This document shows, in pieces, positions 12,909 through 24,860 of a stretch of DNA of 64,000 bases. The notes below the pieces were generated by a model, which was given only the letters and a program-made list of their open reading frames with translations, did not search any database and was not told the DNA's origin. Both the position numbers and the translations under genes were made by a program. Position 1 is the first letter of the stretch; each line of letters starts with the position of its first letter. This DNA is from Petrolisthes cinctipes (Eukaryota; Arthropoda; Malacostraca; Decapoda; Porcellanidae): positions 496,001 to 560,000 of the forward strand of contig JAWQEG010000410.1 in the NCBI GenBank assembly GCA_033782935.1. The letters are read 5' to 3'.

Positions 12909-14273
12909 TTAATGAAACTGAAGCCGACTTGTAAGCAAGATCAAGGTCAAAGTACCTTGTAATTTAAAGCCAACCTACTTTGTGAAAATAGAGTATAATA
13001 TATTTGTGGTTGTCCTGTACTGAACTTATTTGGAAGTAAACAATACTTATGAACTCTTAAATTTGAGCCAATATGTGCCTACCATAGGCCATAATCCCAA
13101 TAATAGTATTAGTTTACCAAGACGATATCCATGAAAACAAATGTTTTTCATCATAAGTTTTAATATTTAATATTAGTGCAGTACAATTCTAAAAAGAATT
13201 TTTAACAGCTTTGTGTGTAACTAAATAGCTGGTAAATTCTGGATTTCCTGAATACAGTACTTACATCTACTAGTACATTTTTTTTTATTATTAGTCAGAA
13301 CACAAACTCAGCTGGAACACACATAATGTGTTATGGGTAGTGTTCCTTGAGCAGCATCAGAACATCTGTACTGTATATTGGTTTCATGCTGCTCGTCAAC
13401 TGGCCTTCCCACTTCTTTTTTCTCCTGATCACACTCCCCTGCTTTACCTTAGTGAATCCCCTATGTTCTCTTTGACACACCTGATGCACTTCAGTAACAC
13501 CAATTACTTTACCTCATATAATGTTTCTTCTTTATAGTTTTCCTTATAATTTCCCAACTCGACTCGTTTCCTTTCTATCATTCCCATGCTTATCTTAATG
13601 TCAAACTATTACCAAAGGGACAAGGAAAATCATGTACATCTTACTCATTTCCATATTATTACAATGCTTTTATTGTCATATATGTATGGATGGTTGTATG
13701 AAAGAGATGAAAGCCAAAGTGAATGGCCTGGTGGCGACAATGAATGAAGTAAATTGGTCCTTGGTGGTAAGTTTATTTGCAGATGATACTGTGCTGATGG
13801 CTGAGAGTGAAAGGGAGTTACATAAGGCCCGTCCACACGATCGATCAGTGCTCGCGAACACAAGCGAGCTGTTTGCCTGTCGACGAGCTTACCGCTTGTG
13901 TTCGCTAGCACACCAGCAAACTGCCCGTGCTGGTGGTGGCTACCCAGTAGTATGACGTCGCTGCCACACACACGAGCTTTCCTATGGAGCCAGTATTGTC
14001 AGTATTATCGCTGGCAACCGAGCAACATGTGAAATGTATTTGGGTCCATTCTCATGTACTTTATGAAGTTATTCGTATTCCCAGCTTTTAATTCCCAACT
14101 GTTTTCTTTTAATTAGCCAGTCTTAACACCATTTGTCTTTCTGCACTGTGTTCTTTTTCTTTCTCACGCACATAGCAATTATTAGGTGCTACTATAGCGT
14201 GAGGTCTACCGCCATATATCGCCTACCCAGGTGCAGCCTGAGGTCTACCTGGTGACGTGCATCCCTCCGGGAC

Positions 14274-14549
14274 GCATATTATCCAAGTCTGGAAGGGTAT
14301 ATGTCAGTGCTTGATTTGGTTAGGTTAAGGTTAGGTCCAGTTTAGGTTAGTTTAGGTTAGGTCAGGTTAGGTTAGGTCAGGTTAGGTTCGGTTTAATTTA
14401 GGTAAAATAAGCTGGGAAAGAGAATGAAACTATTTCAAAGATTATCCCATGGTTGGTTTTATCGTTATAACCCAAACGTTATTCTCCTTCCAACCGCCAG
14501 GATTTTGGCCCAGCAGTAAGCGGTAGCCCGCCAGACTTGGATAATATGC
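14274..14549. mobile_element. 276-bp MITE inside the Merlin arm
   Basis: Perfect 19-bp inverted ends GCATATTATCCAAGTCTGG are flanked by an exact 9-bp duplication CTCCGGGAC (14265-14273 and 14550-14558). The uninterrupted opposite Merlin arm carries one copy of the equivalent site (CTCCAGGAC), which confirms insertion. A 9-bp duplication suggests a Mutator-like or Merlin mobiliser. The body contains degenerate TTAGG repeats. Confidence 0.88.
14320..14400 (+). repeat. Degenerate TTAGG-type repeat
   Basis: About 80 bp of GGTTAGGTTA-like sequence, period five, resembling the arthropod telomere repeat TTAGG. It lies inside the 276-bp MITE, so it is carried by a transposon and is not telomeric. 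Similar short tracts occur near 41800, 55065, 62830 and 63738. Confidence 0.6.
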
Positions 14550-14743
14550 CTCCGGGACCTGCTACCGTGAGTTCTACCGCCACTTGTCGCCTACCCAGGT
14601 CAAACGCTGCATTATTTATTTTAGCGATAAACACATAATTTGTACATATCCTAGGAATGACTCAAATAGATAATTGGATTTCTAATTACATTCATATTAA
14701 AGGAAGAAACGTAAAAATACACATATATTTCCATACATTTATT

Positions 14744-15829
14744 CTAGCGATACACAATTCGTATATCTTCTAAGAATGAGACAAATAGATCATTGGAATT
14801 TTTTCTCATCACTTTCCAGCAAAAACAATCAAGATGAGTCTGGAACAGCTGACGACCAATACCTCTCATTCTCTTCAGAATCATCATTTTAGCGTGCAAC
14901 CATGATCGCTCAATTGCCTGTGTGTGTGTTTCTGTCGCTGGATCCATATAATGTTGCTGGTGGTTCACCGTAGAATGCTGGTACCCAATGGCATTTAGGT
15001 TGCTATAAGCAGGCCACTCATCTGAATGAATCACCGAACCATATGCACATTCCCTTTCAATAATAGGGATTAGAGTGTTGCGGTCACGCCGTTCCACCCA
15101 AAAGTACCGACAGTCTGAGCCTTGTTTAAGACCAAAAATCGTTTCTGTTGTTTTCTTTTGCTGCGTCCCTGTTCTCGGAAAGAGGAGCGTTGTCTCCATT
15201 CAGCAACCTTCCTCGGTTGTACTTCCGTCGACCAGCAAATCTTGCCTCATCAATTTGGATGGGGTTATCTGTTGTTCCGACCATCTTTCCTCGTCGTTGA
15301 TGAGAAACTATGGCTGTACACACCTCTCGGCACATGTTGAACCAGCCAGTTACAGTATTGGCAGATTTTCCTGTGAGAGTCGTTACTGTGGACATTGGTA
15401 TTTCCAATACAAAGAGAAATATTAATTCTAATATTTCACACAGGCTCAGGTTGCAGTGCAATTTGTTATTCATGTCCGTATAATGGAAAAATGCATTTCC
15501 TGTACGCACAGACCGTGTGGTTTGACACCCCTTTCGAGGGCAACGTAACACAGGCTTGAATTCTCCTCGTCTGTTACGCTTCTTGCTTCTTGAACTGTAT
15601 CCAAGAGATTGTGCTCTCTTAAAAATGCGAGTGCTGTTTCTTCTGTCAGAATGACTCTTCTGTAAAACTCCTTCAGCAACATTTTGATATACCCTGGATC
15701 GATGTTGACTATTTCAGGCCAAGGAGGAATCTGATTTAGGAGCTCCATTTGCTTCCTTTTATATGGCTGCACCTGGGTAGGCGACAAGTGGTGGTAGATT
15801 TTAAGCAAGCAGGTCCTGGAGGGACGCAC
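14744..15829 (-). pseudogene. Merlin transposase, two frameshifts
   Basis: The coding sequence is spread over three overlapping open segments (15829-15470, 15551-15126, 15199-14744) in two frames. The N-terminal segment is helical. The middle segment has a Cys pair (CPRKGC) and the first catalytic block QIDEARFAGRRKYNRGR. The last segment has the second block IHSDEWPAYSNL and the final block HTQAIERSWLHAK, giving the D, D, E pattern of the IS1016/ISXO2 family. In the family the protein cuts and pastes the element in the nucleus. Frame changes near 15520-15551 and 15130-15199 inactivate this copy, although all three catalytic positions are still readable. Confidence 0.85.
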
Positions 15830-16520
15830 GTCACCCGGTAGACCTCAGGCTGCACCTGGGTAGGCGACATATGGCGGTAGACCTCACGCTATAGTAGCAC
15901 CAATTATTATGCTAAACAGCGCTATACACTTGCGTTCCTTCTTATTAGGCACCATAGTTATCGTACCTCTCACGACCCATTCGACCACCTACTCTGGCTC
16001 CTGCCCGGCTGTGACTGGTCAGACGTTAGTTTGGACACCACAACAAGTGTGCCCGCCGCGTGCACAAGCGGTAAGCCCGTAAACAGGCGAACAGCTCACT
16101 TGTGTTCGCGAGCACTGCTCGATCGTGTGGTGAATGAGTTTCAGTCCGTGTGTAAACGAAGGAAACTTAAGGTGAATGTTGGTAAAAGTAAAGTGATGGA
16201 ATTTGAGAGAGCAGAAACTGAAGCGATTGACTTTGCTACACAATAATGAAAAAAAAAAAAGATATGGAGTATTGATGTTGAGTTTTACATTTATTTTAAA
16301 AGTAGTCACGGATGATCTACTCTCTCTTTACTCTACCCTGCATATTTGCATTTTTGTTATTATGGTTTTCACCTTGACCATGTTGGTACACATGAATATT
16401 TAAATCCTTCCCACCATTGAGTATTACCAAATTTGTTTCTACTGCAATGTTATGCATCACCATGGCAGCTATGATGATATTTTGTGTTGTCTCTATGCTC
16501 GTCCTGATTTTCGTACCTAA

Positions 16521-17856
16521 ATGAATGGAGCTCTGTGATTGGCTGCCGTGATGCTGGCCTTCCTAGCCACCTCTTCAAACAGCCAGGCACTAACTCTGCA
16601 TTTGCAAGACGACATACCTCAACCAATTTATGTGTAGCTCGGCTATTATTTTGGTTAAGAATATTTGTCTTACACCATTAAACTCAACATAAATTTGGAA
16701 CTTAATCACGTTTTCCAAAACATAATACAGTCCAAATAAAAAATATTATCGCGAGTTTAACTCAAAACACGGCTTGCAAATGTTTATACAACTTTTTGCA
16801 TTACAATTTTTTTCCGCATCCATAGGATTTATGTATAAATATAACATTCATTCTCATACATAATTTTCTTGTGAACATGAGTGACATCAGATTTTAGATG
16901 AATATAGATATAAGAGAGATACGATACGTTTAATGGGAAGATGGCATTCCCGATCTCGAACAAGGATTATATAAAATTCATTTATTTATTTTATTTGCCA
17001 TTATAGGTTTCCTGCAAACATATTATGTTATATGTTATTCGATAAAGTGAGGCTTACCTTGCATGGCATACGAAGGGAAGTATTAGATATAAGTAATTAG
17101 AGAAACAAAAAGAAAGACTGCAAACGGAGCAATAGGCCTACTTCACGCCACAGCCAGCTTGGCACTGAGTGAGGTGAGAAGGTTCTGTTACTGTCACTTC
17201 TGTAAAATATGTACAGTCTGTACCTTCCCTCCCGCAGGCAGTTACAAGCGCACAAGTTGCCAATTGTCCATTTTTTTCTTCTTTTTCTCTAATTACATAT
17301 GTATAATATTTTCCTCCCATATGACATGAATGACAAACCACACTGTCTGCATCTAATAATGTATAACATTCTGTTTGTAGGAAACTTATAGTCGCAAATA
17401 AAAGAAATTAAATAATTTTATATAAACCTTGTTCAAATCGGAATGACACCTTCGCATTGAACGTCTTGTATTTCTCTTATATTTATATTTATCTCAAATC
17501 TGACGCCACTGTCAAATTATGGATAAGAATGAATGTTATATGTATATATAAATCTTATTGATGCAGCTAAAAACAGTTCAGTGCAAAGAGTGGTATAAAT
17601 ATTTTCAAGCTGCATTTTGGGTTAAACTCTCAATAAAAAAAATTCTTGGGCTTCATTATATTCTGGAAAACGTGATTAAGTTCAAAATTTAATGCAGAGG
17701 GTAATGCTATAAAAAAAAAGTATACATAAACAATGCAATAGTCGAGTTACGAGTAAATTAATAGAGATGTGTTGTGTTGCAAGTGTAGAGCCAATGCCTA
17801 CAGAGAAGGACAGGTAAAGCCAGCATCACAGCAGCCAATCACAGAGCTCCATTCAT
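16521..17856. repeat. Long inverted repeat with ~0.5-kb arms
   Basis: The left arm (about 16521-17045) and right arm (about 17345-17856) are diverged inverted copies. Paired blocks include GAGCTCTGTGATTGGCTG, AACTTAATCACGTTTTCCA and TTATATAAAATT.ATT. The loop of about 300 bp contains a Cys-rich 67-codon minus ORF (17138-17341) with no known family. It may be a foldback transposon or the arms of an older element. No target duplication could be seen. Confidence 0.7.
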
Positions 17857-17986
17857 ATCTCGGGCTAGGCTCACCAAGGACCTCGGTCGAGGGGCTGGAC
17901 AAGTAAAAGTAAACGGAGTATAGTTGGAAATTTATCCTTTTTACTCCTTGCACTTCTATATGTTTGGCAGAAAAACGATATGTAGG

Positions 17987-18620
17987 TTATAAATATTTTG
18001 TATTTCTGTACACATGTTCCCTAAGACAATCGCTGTTGACACTCTTGTCCCCTGTTAACTGAAATCCATGGTCCAGCAAGATATTTCTTACAAGTGTTAT
18101 TAGGTGAGGTGGATCAGCGAATACAAAAACATGATGTGGAGCAGCTGGGTTTGAAAATGAAATTTGTTCAATCAATATACCTAGATTGTTCCACAACTGA
18201 ATATTTGTAGGGGCTGTGTCATTTACCATGACAACAATAAGAAAACCAGCAGCTTCTACTTGTTCCATAGCCTTTAAGAGGTGTTCTTTGGTCACACGAA
18301 CATCAAAATCGTAATATGGAAGCTGCTTCCAAGGTGATGTCAATCCTCTCAGTATAAAGCACATTACATTATGCTTTGAATCGTAAATAATTCCTGTTGA
18401 TTTGTCATACTCTCACTGAGAACACACGGAAGTTTCATCCAAGAACAAGGTACAAAGACGATCTCTCTCAGTCATTGTGTCTGACTTATGTTTTAGCAGT
18501 CACAAAACTGATTCTAATATCCCAGGTTCCACTGCAAGATTTGAGACCCATTTGTTGATGGTCCTAACTAAAGGAAGAGGAAACGTCTTTTTACGTAAGT
18601 TATACGTTTAAGTATATCTC
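17987..18620 (-). pseudogene. P-element-type transposase remnant
   Basis: The segment 18364-17987 is open and reads RGLTSPWKQLPYYDFDV, MVNDTAPTNIQLWNNLG and FADPPHLITLVRNILLD. These are the conserved blocks of the P-element/THAP9 transposase core (catalytic Asp block, then the FADxPHLxKLxRN block). Upstream on the same strand, FPLPLVRTINKW and DRLCTLFLDETSVCSQ are also readable but broken by stop codons. The N-terminal THAP domain and the C-terminal third are missing. It is a decayed fragment; no terminal repeats were found around it. Confidence 0.78.
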
Positions 18621-18858
18621 TTTAGTATATCTCTTGGCCTTGCAATAACGTTTACGGTTATTCGGGGCTATTCCACAGAACTCTTTCAGTTGACCACGGA
18701 TTATGGAGTCCCCAATTAATAGAGTTTCTTCCTCCTCCTCTGTGGGCTCCGCCAATACCTGGTAACTGTTGGAAGTTATTATTGGTAGGTAGGTTCTGCG
18801 TGCAGTCTCCTGTCTCGCTTCGTATTTGGTTGTCTAAGGGGACAAACACAGCGAGTTA

Positions 18859-19675
18859 TGCCCGGTTCACGTTAGTCCGTATGTACGGATCCGACATCCG
18901 TTAATGACATTACGAACTGTACGGAGGAAAGGCTACTGAGGAGATAAGCTCCGTCCCGCGCTACGGAGCCGTTTGTTTGGGCAGTATCATAATTATATCC
19001 AAGGATACTCGCCCACCATGCTGATAAGAGTTTCGTCCTGGTCGGGAGACGACATTCTGGAAATAAGAGGCAAAAGTAAAATGAAGAATGGTTACTAGAA
19101 AAAAAATTAACTTTAGACTAGAGTTATCAAATCTATAATAATATTTATGTACTATGGCATAATATATATATATATCTGTTAATTATTCACGCCATATATA
19201 TACTTTGGCATAAAACGTATTATCATACCTGATAACTATAGTTGGTGTTAATATAGCAGGGGAATGGTGTAATTCACTGTCTGCTCCAATTCTCACATTG
19301 TTTTGTTTACAACTGGACCGATGCTGTGGTGCTGTGCTTGCAGTATCCATCAACAAAATTTTTATCCTCACAGAAATTGATGTGCATTTAACAAATACAA
19401 GTTAATAATTATAATATTTGAATAAATTTACACCTTTATTTGTGCACAAATATTTCAATTTCATATTTTCATGATATGATGAAAAGTCAACAACATTATA
19501 CACGGACAACACCGCCGCCGTGCTTCCGTAAAAGATGACATGAGTTCATCTTTGCTGGATCCGTTCCATGTCTTGCCTGGGATGGTAGAAGAGCCACGGT
19601 TCACATATACACGGCCGTTCGTGACGTCGTTGACGGATATCGGATCCGTACATACTGGCTAATGTAAACCGAGCA
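18859..19675. mobile_element. Harbinger-like non-autonomous element
   Basis: Inverted ends of about 60 bp start TGCCCGGTTCACGTTAGTCC on the left and TGCTCGGTTTACATTAGCCA on the right, with a shared inner block GTATGTACGGATCCGA. The flanks are TTA on both sides (18856-18858, 19676-19678). A TTA/TAA duplication is the signature of PIF/Harbinger. The 817-bp body has no transposase, so it is non-autonomous. Confidence 0.75.
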
Positions 19676-19766
19676 TTAGTTGTATCTAGGCAGGTGGCAG
19701 CGTGTGTAGGGGCGGGAGTAGGTGTTGAGGCAGGGGTCGTGGTCACAGGGGAGGCATGGATAATCC

Positions 19767-19796
19767 CAGGGTCCATAGAATATTCTATGGACCCTG
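19767..19796. repeat. Perfect 30-bp palindrome
   Basis: The sequence reads CAGGGTCCATAGAAT followed directly by its exact reverse complement, with no loop. Outer sequence (GGATAATCC, 19758-19804) extends the symmetry imperfectly. It lies at the left border of the pyrimidine-rich region. Confidence 0.9.
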
Positions 19797-19842
19797 GATA
19801 ATCCGAAATGGGCAGGTTAATGGCGTGAGACGGGCTCGACAC

Positions 19843-21345
19843 CTTCTCTCTCTTCATACCATCTCTCCCTTTATTCTCTCTCTCAACCATGCATCTCTTC
19901 CTCCTCTCATTCTTTCCACCATCTCTCCCTTCTCTCTCTCTCTACCATCCCTGCTTTCCTTTCTTCCTTCTCCTGTGGATCATCTTGTGCTCAAAGAAGG
20001 TATTTTATATGAATTCCAGAAATTCATCATTCTCACTTCCAACCCTTTCATTCATATCACCCAACGCTATTATATATCTCCTTTCAAGTCCTCCCAAACT
20101 GTCGTTCATCTTCCCAAAACTTTCTCATTTCCCTTCTTCCCATTCTGGTGTGCACGTTGACTTGTGCATACGACCAGACCCAAGCATACTTCACAACCCA
20201 TATCTTTGCTGTCAACCACACTATTCTTGTACCCTTCCATCCATGCCCGTCCACTCCCTTCCATACCCTTTGGGACACCAGCATTTTTCATCCATACCAG
20301 CCCATAATTATCACTCCTCCATCCCATCCCACATCATACTATCCCATCAGGACCCACACTACTCCACCCCACCCCTTAAAATGGCTTTCTGTCTTAACAC
20401 ACACATTCACACAACATCTTGAAACATTCGACAACTTCTCTTCACTTCATCCACCACCAACGTTTATCGCTACTACTGTTATGCATATACCACTGGCCAC
20501 CTCTTTCCTTAATCCCTCTGGCCAATTTTGTCCCTCAATCCCACCCTTCCTTACCTCCCTCCTCACTATTTTCAGTCTTTCCTTCCTCCACTCTGTCCAT
20601 CTTTCCTCAATGTTTGTTTCCCTGTCCAACCCTGGCTTTCTTTTTTCCTCAGACCAATTCCCTTCCCACTCTGGTCATCACTCATCCAGTCCCATCCAAG
20701 CTTGTAAATTTCTCTCTGCCAATCTCTTCCCTACACTACCCATCTTCTCCACACATCCCTCACCGAATCTGGCCATCTTTACCTTAGTTCCCTTTTCCTT
20801 CCCTTCCTGATCCCCTCTATTTCCTTCAATATTTCCCACTTTCCCTTCCACTCTGGCCAAATTCATCACATCTCTCCCTCTCGTCCAGCCATCCTTCATC
20901 CTGTCTCTCCTTCGTTCGACCATCTTTCATCCTGTTCCTCCCCCTCCCTCGTCTAGCCATCCTTCATCCTGTCCCTCCCTCGTCTAGCCATCCTTCATCC
21001 TGCCTCTCCTTCGTCCGACCATCCTTCAATTTTTCCATCTCCACTTAACCATCCTTTATCCCATATCTCCCTCACTTGGCCATCCTTCATCTTTCCCACT
21101 TCTCAGCCACTCTTTGCATCTCTCCTGCCACCCTTATCTTTCTTCATACTATCCTTTCCATCTCTCCATCCTCCATCCTTCCCATCTATCCTTCACTGAC
21201 CATCCTCCATCCTTCCCATTTCTCCTTCACTGACATCCTCCATCCTTCCCATCTCTCCTTCACTGACCATTCTCCATCCTTCCCATCTCTCCTTCACTGA
21301 TCATCCTCCATCCTTCCCATCTCTCCTTCACTGACCATCCTTATC
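19843..21345 (+). repeat. Polypyrimidine region with CCATC-type minisatellite
   Basis: About 1.5 kb is almost entirely C/T on the plus strand, built from degenerate units around CCATCTCTCCCTTC. Toward the right end the units become regular (about 34 bp with CCATCCTTCCCATCTCTCC, 21160-21340). Several long ORFs here on both strands are products of the low complexity and are not genes. Confidence 0.8.
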
Positions 21346-21873
21346 CCTTTATAATTAAAAGCCTCCTGTGACACCGTAATAATCTTCACCTGCCGAGAAG
21401 AAGAAAAACAAAGCAGTTATATTTATTCCATACCTTGAACCCCAACTGTAACCTGGCAATATTATTATTCTTATAGGGGAAGGGAGTGGCTACGTGCCTG
21501 GCATTTCCAGACAAACAGCCCCCAGTACTTGGACATGCCCCTACCTAGACCTACCTAACCGTGTGTGTGCCTACCAAAATACAATACAATAAATAGAGAG
21601 AATATAGAGCTCCAAGCAGGGGGCATCTAAAAACAACAAATGTCCAACTACAACAACAAAACTAACTACTCTGAAACAAACAAACAAACAACAACAACAA
21701 CACTACAGTACCCTGAAATAAAACAGCAAATCGCCTTAGTAATACAACATTAGCCAGGACAGTGGGTCAAAACAAATGTATAGGTTTCACACTCACTCAA
21801 CCTGCCACGACGGGTTGCTCCAGCGATGGTGGAACAGTGTTAACCAACCTGAAAAGAAGAAGTTATTTAATAT
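21346..21873. other. Gene-free stretch
   Basis: Unique-looking A/C-rich sequence with CAA and CAAA runs (21640-21710). It leads up to the target duplication (AATAT/ATATT, 21869-21874) of the large LTR element. No gene is seen. Confidence 0.5.
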
Positions 21874-21874
21874 T

Positions 21875-22439
21875 ATCACGCTTAGGTCTAGCTATGATTA
21901 AGTCTTAGAGCCCAGATGACTTCCACGTGATAAAACTTAAGAGTAGGTTCGGATTTATACTTGTAAATGAAGGGCTGAATAACGGTTTAATTATATATAA
22001 AAGCAAACTATATACAGAAGTTACAGACATTGGACAACATAATAATGTTACCACAAGATTCACATTTAACCTATACAGTAAATTATATCCTAAACATAAT
22101 ATTATACCCTAAATACACCTTAGTAACCTATATGTGGAGGAACGGTAATGAACACAGAATATAAGGGGAACAAAGAGGAAAATAGTAGAAATACTCAAGG
22201 GCTGGCAGGGAGTCTTGGCAGGAGTGTGTGTGTGAGAGTCAAGCTCGCTGTAGGATGTGCTGACTTTTCTGCCGGCTGAATCCCTTTTTATACCGTCCGA
22301 AATCTTGGGGGGGTGAAGAGGGGAATCGCTTTGGCAAATGTTGATTGGAGGAATAGATTAAACGAGGGAACGAGGGAAATTCCAGTTGTGTGTGTGTCGA
22401 TCTTGGTGTTTCACGAGATAGGTTCGCAGAACCGTAACA
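21875..22439 (-). repeat. 3' LTR of the Gmr1-like element
   Basis: 565 bp, matching 40710-41278 with about nine substitutions and one 4-bp difference in a GT run. On the element strand it begins TGTTACGG. The low divergence indicates a fairly recent insertion, although the coding region already carries stops. Confidence 0.9.
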
Positions 22440-22466
22440 CCCCACCGTCGAAGACCTCTGTAGTAC

Positions 22467-23246
22467 TCACGAAAGAGGTGAAGTATCTTCGGGATCAGAG
22501 ATTGGAGAGCGGGACAGAGAATCTGCGATGATGTTGTCCACCCCTTTAATATGCTTCACAACGAGGTTATAGTGTTGTGTCCATAAGGCCAGGGGGTTAT
22601 GGTCTGAGAATGCCAGTGTTGTGTGTGGTGCGTGTCGTAAGTAGCATTGGAATTTCTGTAGGGCAGATATCAGAGCTAGTGCCTCCTTTTTAATTGTTGA
22701 GTAAGCGATCTGGTGTTTCTTCAGTTTAGCAGAATGATAGGCTACTGGATGAAGTATTCAACTCACAGGGTCATGTTGAAGGAGGACAGCACCAACTCCA
22801 ACTCCACTTGCATCTATTTGAAGGTGAAGAGGTTGAGAGAAGTCTGGGGCATGCACTACAGGATGAGAAGCTAGCAGGGTCTTGAGGCGTGCAAAGGACT
22901 GGTTACAAACGTCATTCCATTGGAAGGGAACCGAGGAGCTTGTGAGGTCAGTCAGTGGTGCAGCGAAGGTTGAGAAGTTACTGCAAAAGCGTCTGTAGAA
23001 CCCCGCCATACAAAGGAAGCGTAGGAGTTCTTTGCGAGTAGACGGAGTTGGGAAGGACAGGATAGCTTCCACGTTCGCTGACTTGGGTCTCACCACTCCC
23101 TGACCCACTGTATGACCCAGATATGTTACCGTGCCTCTGCCGAAAGTTGATTTGGCTAGGTTGATGGTCAATCCTGCATCCTGTAGCTTCTTGAACAGAC
23201 ACTGAAGTCTTGACACATGCTCCTCCCACGTGTTAGCCACCACCAC
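22467..23246 (-). pseudogene. Gmr1-like RT (C-terminal part) and RNase H
   Basis: Continuation of the reverse transcriptase interrupted at 35908. It starts just after the YLDD active site with residues of the palm/thumb (VTYLGHTVGQG, FLCMAGFYRRF), then RNase H with LQIDASGVGVGAVL, FSDHNPLALW and VDNIIADSLSR. One in-frame TGA (22758-22760) splits it. The frame ends at TGA 22467-22469, followed by the polypurine tract and LTR. RNase H is therefore the last protein domain, which confirms that no integrase lies downstream. Confidence 0.88.
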
Positions 23247-24860
23247 TATAGTCAACCACTAGGAAACTGGCGGTTTAGGTGGGGCCGAATCGGGGATTTC
23301 CCCCCAAGCAGTGCTGCCACATTTGGCTTTCCAACCCACATCACTATCAAAAACCACACCAAAATGGCAACGTTTTCGTACAGTGGTGCACTGATTCTAT
23401 AAATATAGTCTTTAAATGGTGAGAGAGAGGTCAGGAAATTAATGTGGTCAGTCAGGTCACTTCTCCTTTAGACTCCACAATGGAAGGAAGAACATCCCCT
23501 GCTCACCACCCACACTGGCTCCATAGTCGTGAGAAGAAAATAATTTTCTACGTAAATTCGTACTTTGCAGAAGAAAATGTTCACCACGTACAAAATCCTA
23601 TCACATCTTCCTTCTACACACACACACACAAAGTCATAGCCCTTCCCTACTTACACCTGCCATTAATCCTTACATTCAATGGAGTCCTGACCTCACCCTA
23701 CCAGGTGCCCTCCCTCCCCTCCCCCCAACACACACACACACACACACACAAGGTTTAGAAATGATTGATTTAGAAATGCCATGAGGCATTTGGCGGCGCA
23801 ACAGCTGTGGTCATATACCACCCAACACAAAGTAGTCATCTACATCATTAATAAAATATTTACACAAACTAAACAGACTTCTCCACCCCGAAAGGGATAG
23901 GCAGCATGAATAAAAGAACATACAAACTAAAAGGCACATTTATACTAAAAAAAAACAACCTGACTAATTCAAGTAAAATATATAAAAGATAAGAAAACGT
24001 TGAACTATCTAAAAAGCCATAAATATAATAAAATTCACAACTTTTGGAGGAGGCCAGCCTCCTCCACATAGGAGAGGGTGTTCCCTCCCACACTACAAGC
24101 CTCCTCCCCGAGCACCTGGGAGAGACTGTAAGAACCGTCACCCTTCCGGTACTCGGAGAGGTGCCTACGACGAAGGTCCCCAAGGCTGGGACACTCGACA
24201 ATAAGATGCCATACTGTCAAAGGGACAAGACAATCATCACAGTAGGGAGGGTGAGCCCTCTCCATTAAAAAGCCATGAGTCAATAATGTGTGGCCAATGC
24301 GGAGATGGACAAGAGCTGTCTCCCACCGGCGGGACAGGCCACTGTAGCTCCACAAACCATGACGCTGGCGGATGTCGCGGAGCTTGTTAGCCCCGACGGC
24401 GTCCCATCTGTCCTGCCAGCAGGAACGAACGGTAGCATCTATGTAGGGTCGAAGGTCCACTGCAGGAACAGGATGACGCCTGGCAGGAGGCCGGGAATTG
24501 GAGACCACAGCCTTAGCCAGGGCGTCAGCCCGCTCATTCCCATCAACACCCACATGGGCCGGGACCCAACAAAAAGTGACTTTCCGGCCACGACGACCCA
24601 GGAGGACAAGCCACTCAAGAATGGCCAACACCAGGGGATGGGAAGAGTTAAAATTGCACAAGGCCTGCAAGGCACTACAGGAATCGCTAAAAATAGTAAA
24701 CAAAGGCTGAGGGAGAGTAAAAATCACTTGGAGGGCATATAAAATGGCCGAGAGCTCAGCAGTAAAAATGGACATGACAGAAGGGAGCCTGCCTCCACGG
24801 CAAAAGTCAGGAAAGACAACTCCAAAGCCAACTCCAGCATCAGACTTTGACCCATCAGTG

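Larger units (their letters stand above)
14185..15901 (-). mobile_element. Merlin DNA transposon
   Basis: A 1717-bp element with about 85-bp inverted repeats starting GGTGCTACTATAGCGTGAGG and an exact 8-bp target duplication AATTATTA (14177-14184 and 15902-15909). It encodes an ISXO2/IS1016-like transposase on the minus strand. Merlin elements are known for 8-9 bp duplications and this transposase type, so the assignment is firm. Its left arm contains a 276-bp MITE (14274-14549). Confidence 0.88.
13833..16131. mobile_element. TIR DNA element interrupted by a Merlin transposon
   Basis: The left end CCCGTCCACACGATCGATCA... and the right end (reverse complement CCACACGATCGAGCAGTGCT...) form inverted repeats of roughly 80-110 bp, including the shared block GTGCTCGCGAACACAAG. 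About 0.58 kb remains once the Merlin insertion is discounted, so it is non-autonomous. The right end seems to lack the outermost few bases, so the target duplication cannot be defined. It splits a LINE reverse-transcriptase fragment, which fixes its approximate limits. Confidence 0.7.
13690..16243 (+). pseudogene. LINE reverse-transcriptase fragment split by nested transposons
   Basis: The left part (about 13690-13832) encodes reverse-transcriptase motif C as LFADDTVLMAESERELHK. The right part (16132-16243) continues in register with NEFQSVCKRRKLKVNVGKSK. This pair is a typical LINE polymerase core around FADD. The two parts are separated by the TIR element 13833-16131. No other LINE domains remain. 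It is an old truncated relic. Confidence 0.75.

Noticed and set aside
17138..17341. Cys-rich 67-codon secreted-like peptide ORF
   Set aside because: No signal peptide, no splice context, and it lies in the loop of an inverted repeat; homology could not be judged.
18658..18849. 63-codon ORF as the THAP N-terminus of the P-element relic
   Set aside because: It lacks the C2CH pattern and the frame does not join the transposase fragment.
19756..20923. Several ORFs of 100-220 codons in the pyrimidine-rich region
   Set aside because: Low-complexity C/T sequence lacks stop codons by composition; products are Pro/Ser/Phe/His-rich with no motifs.
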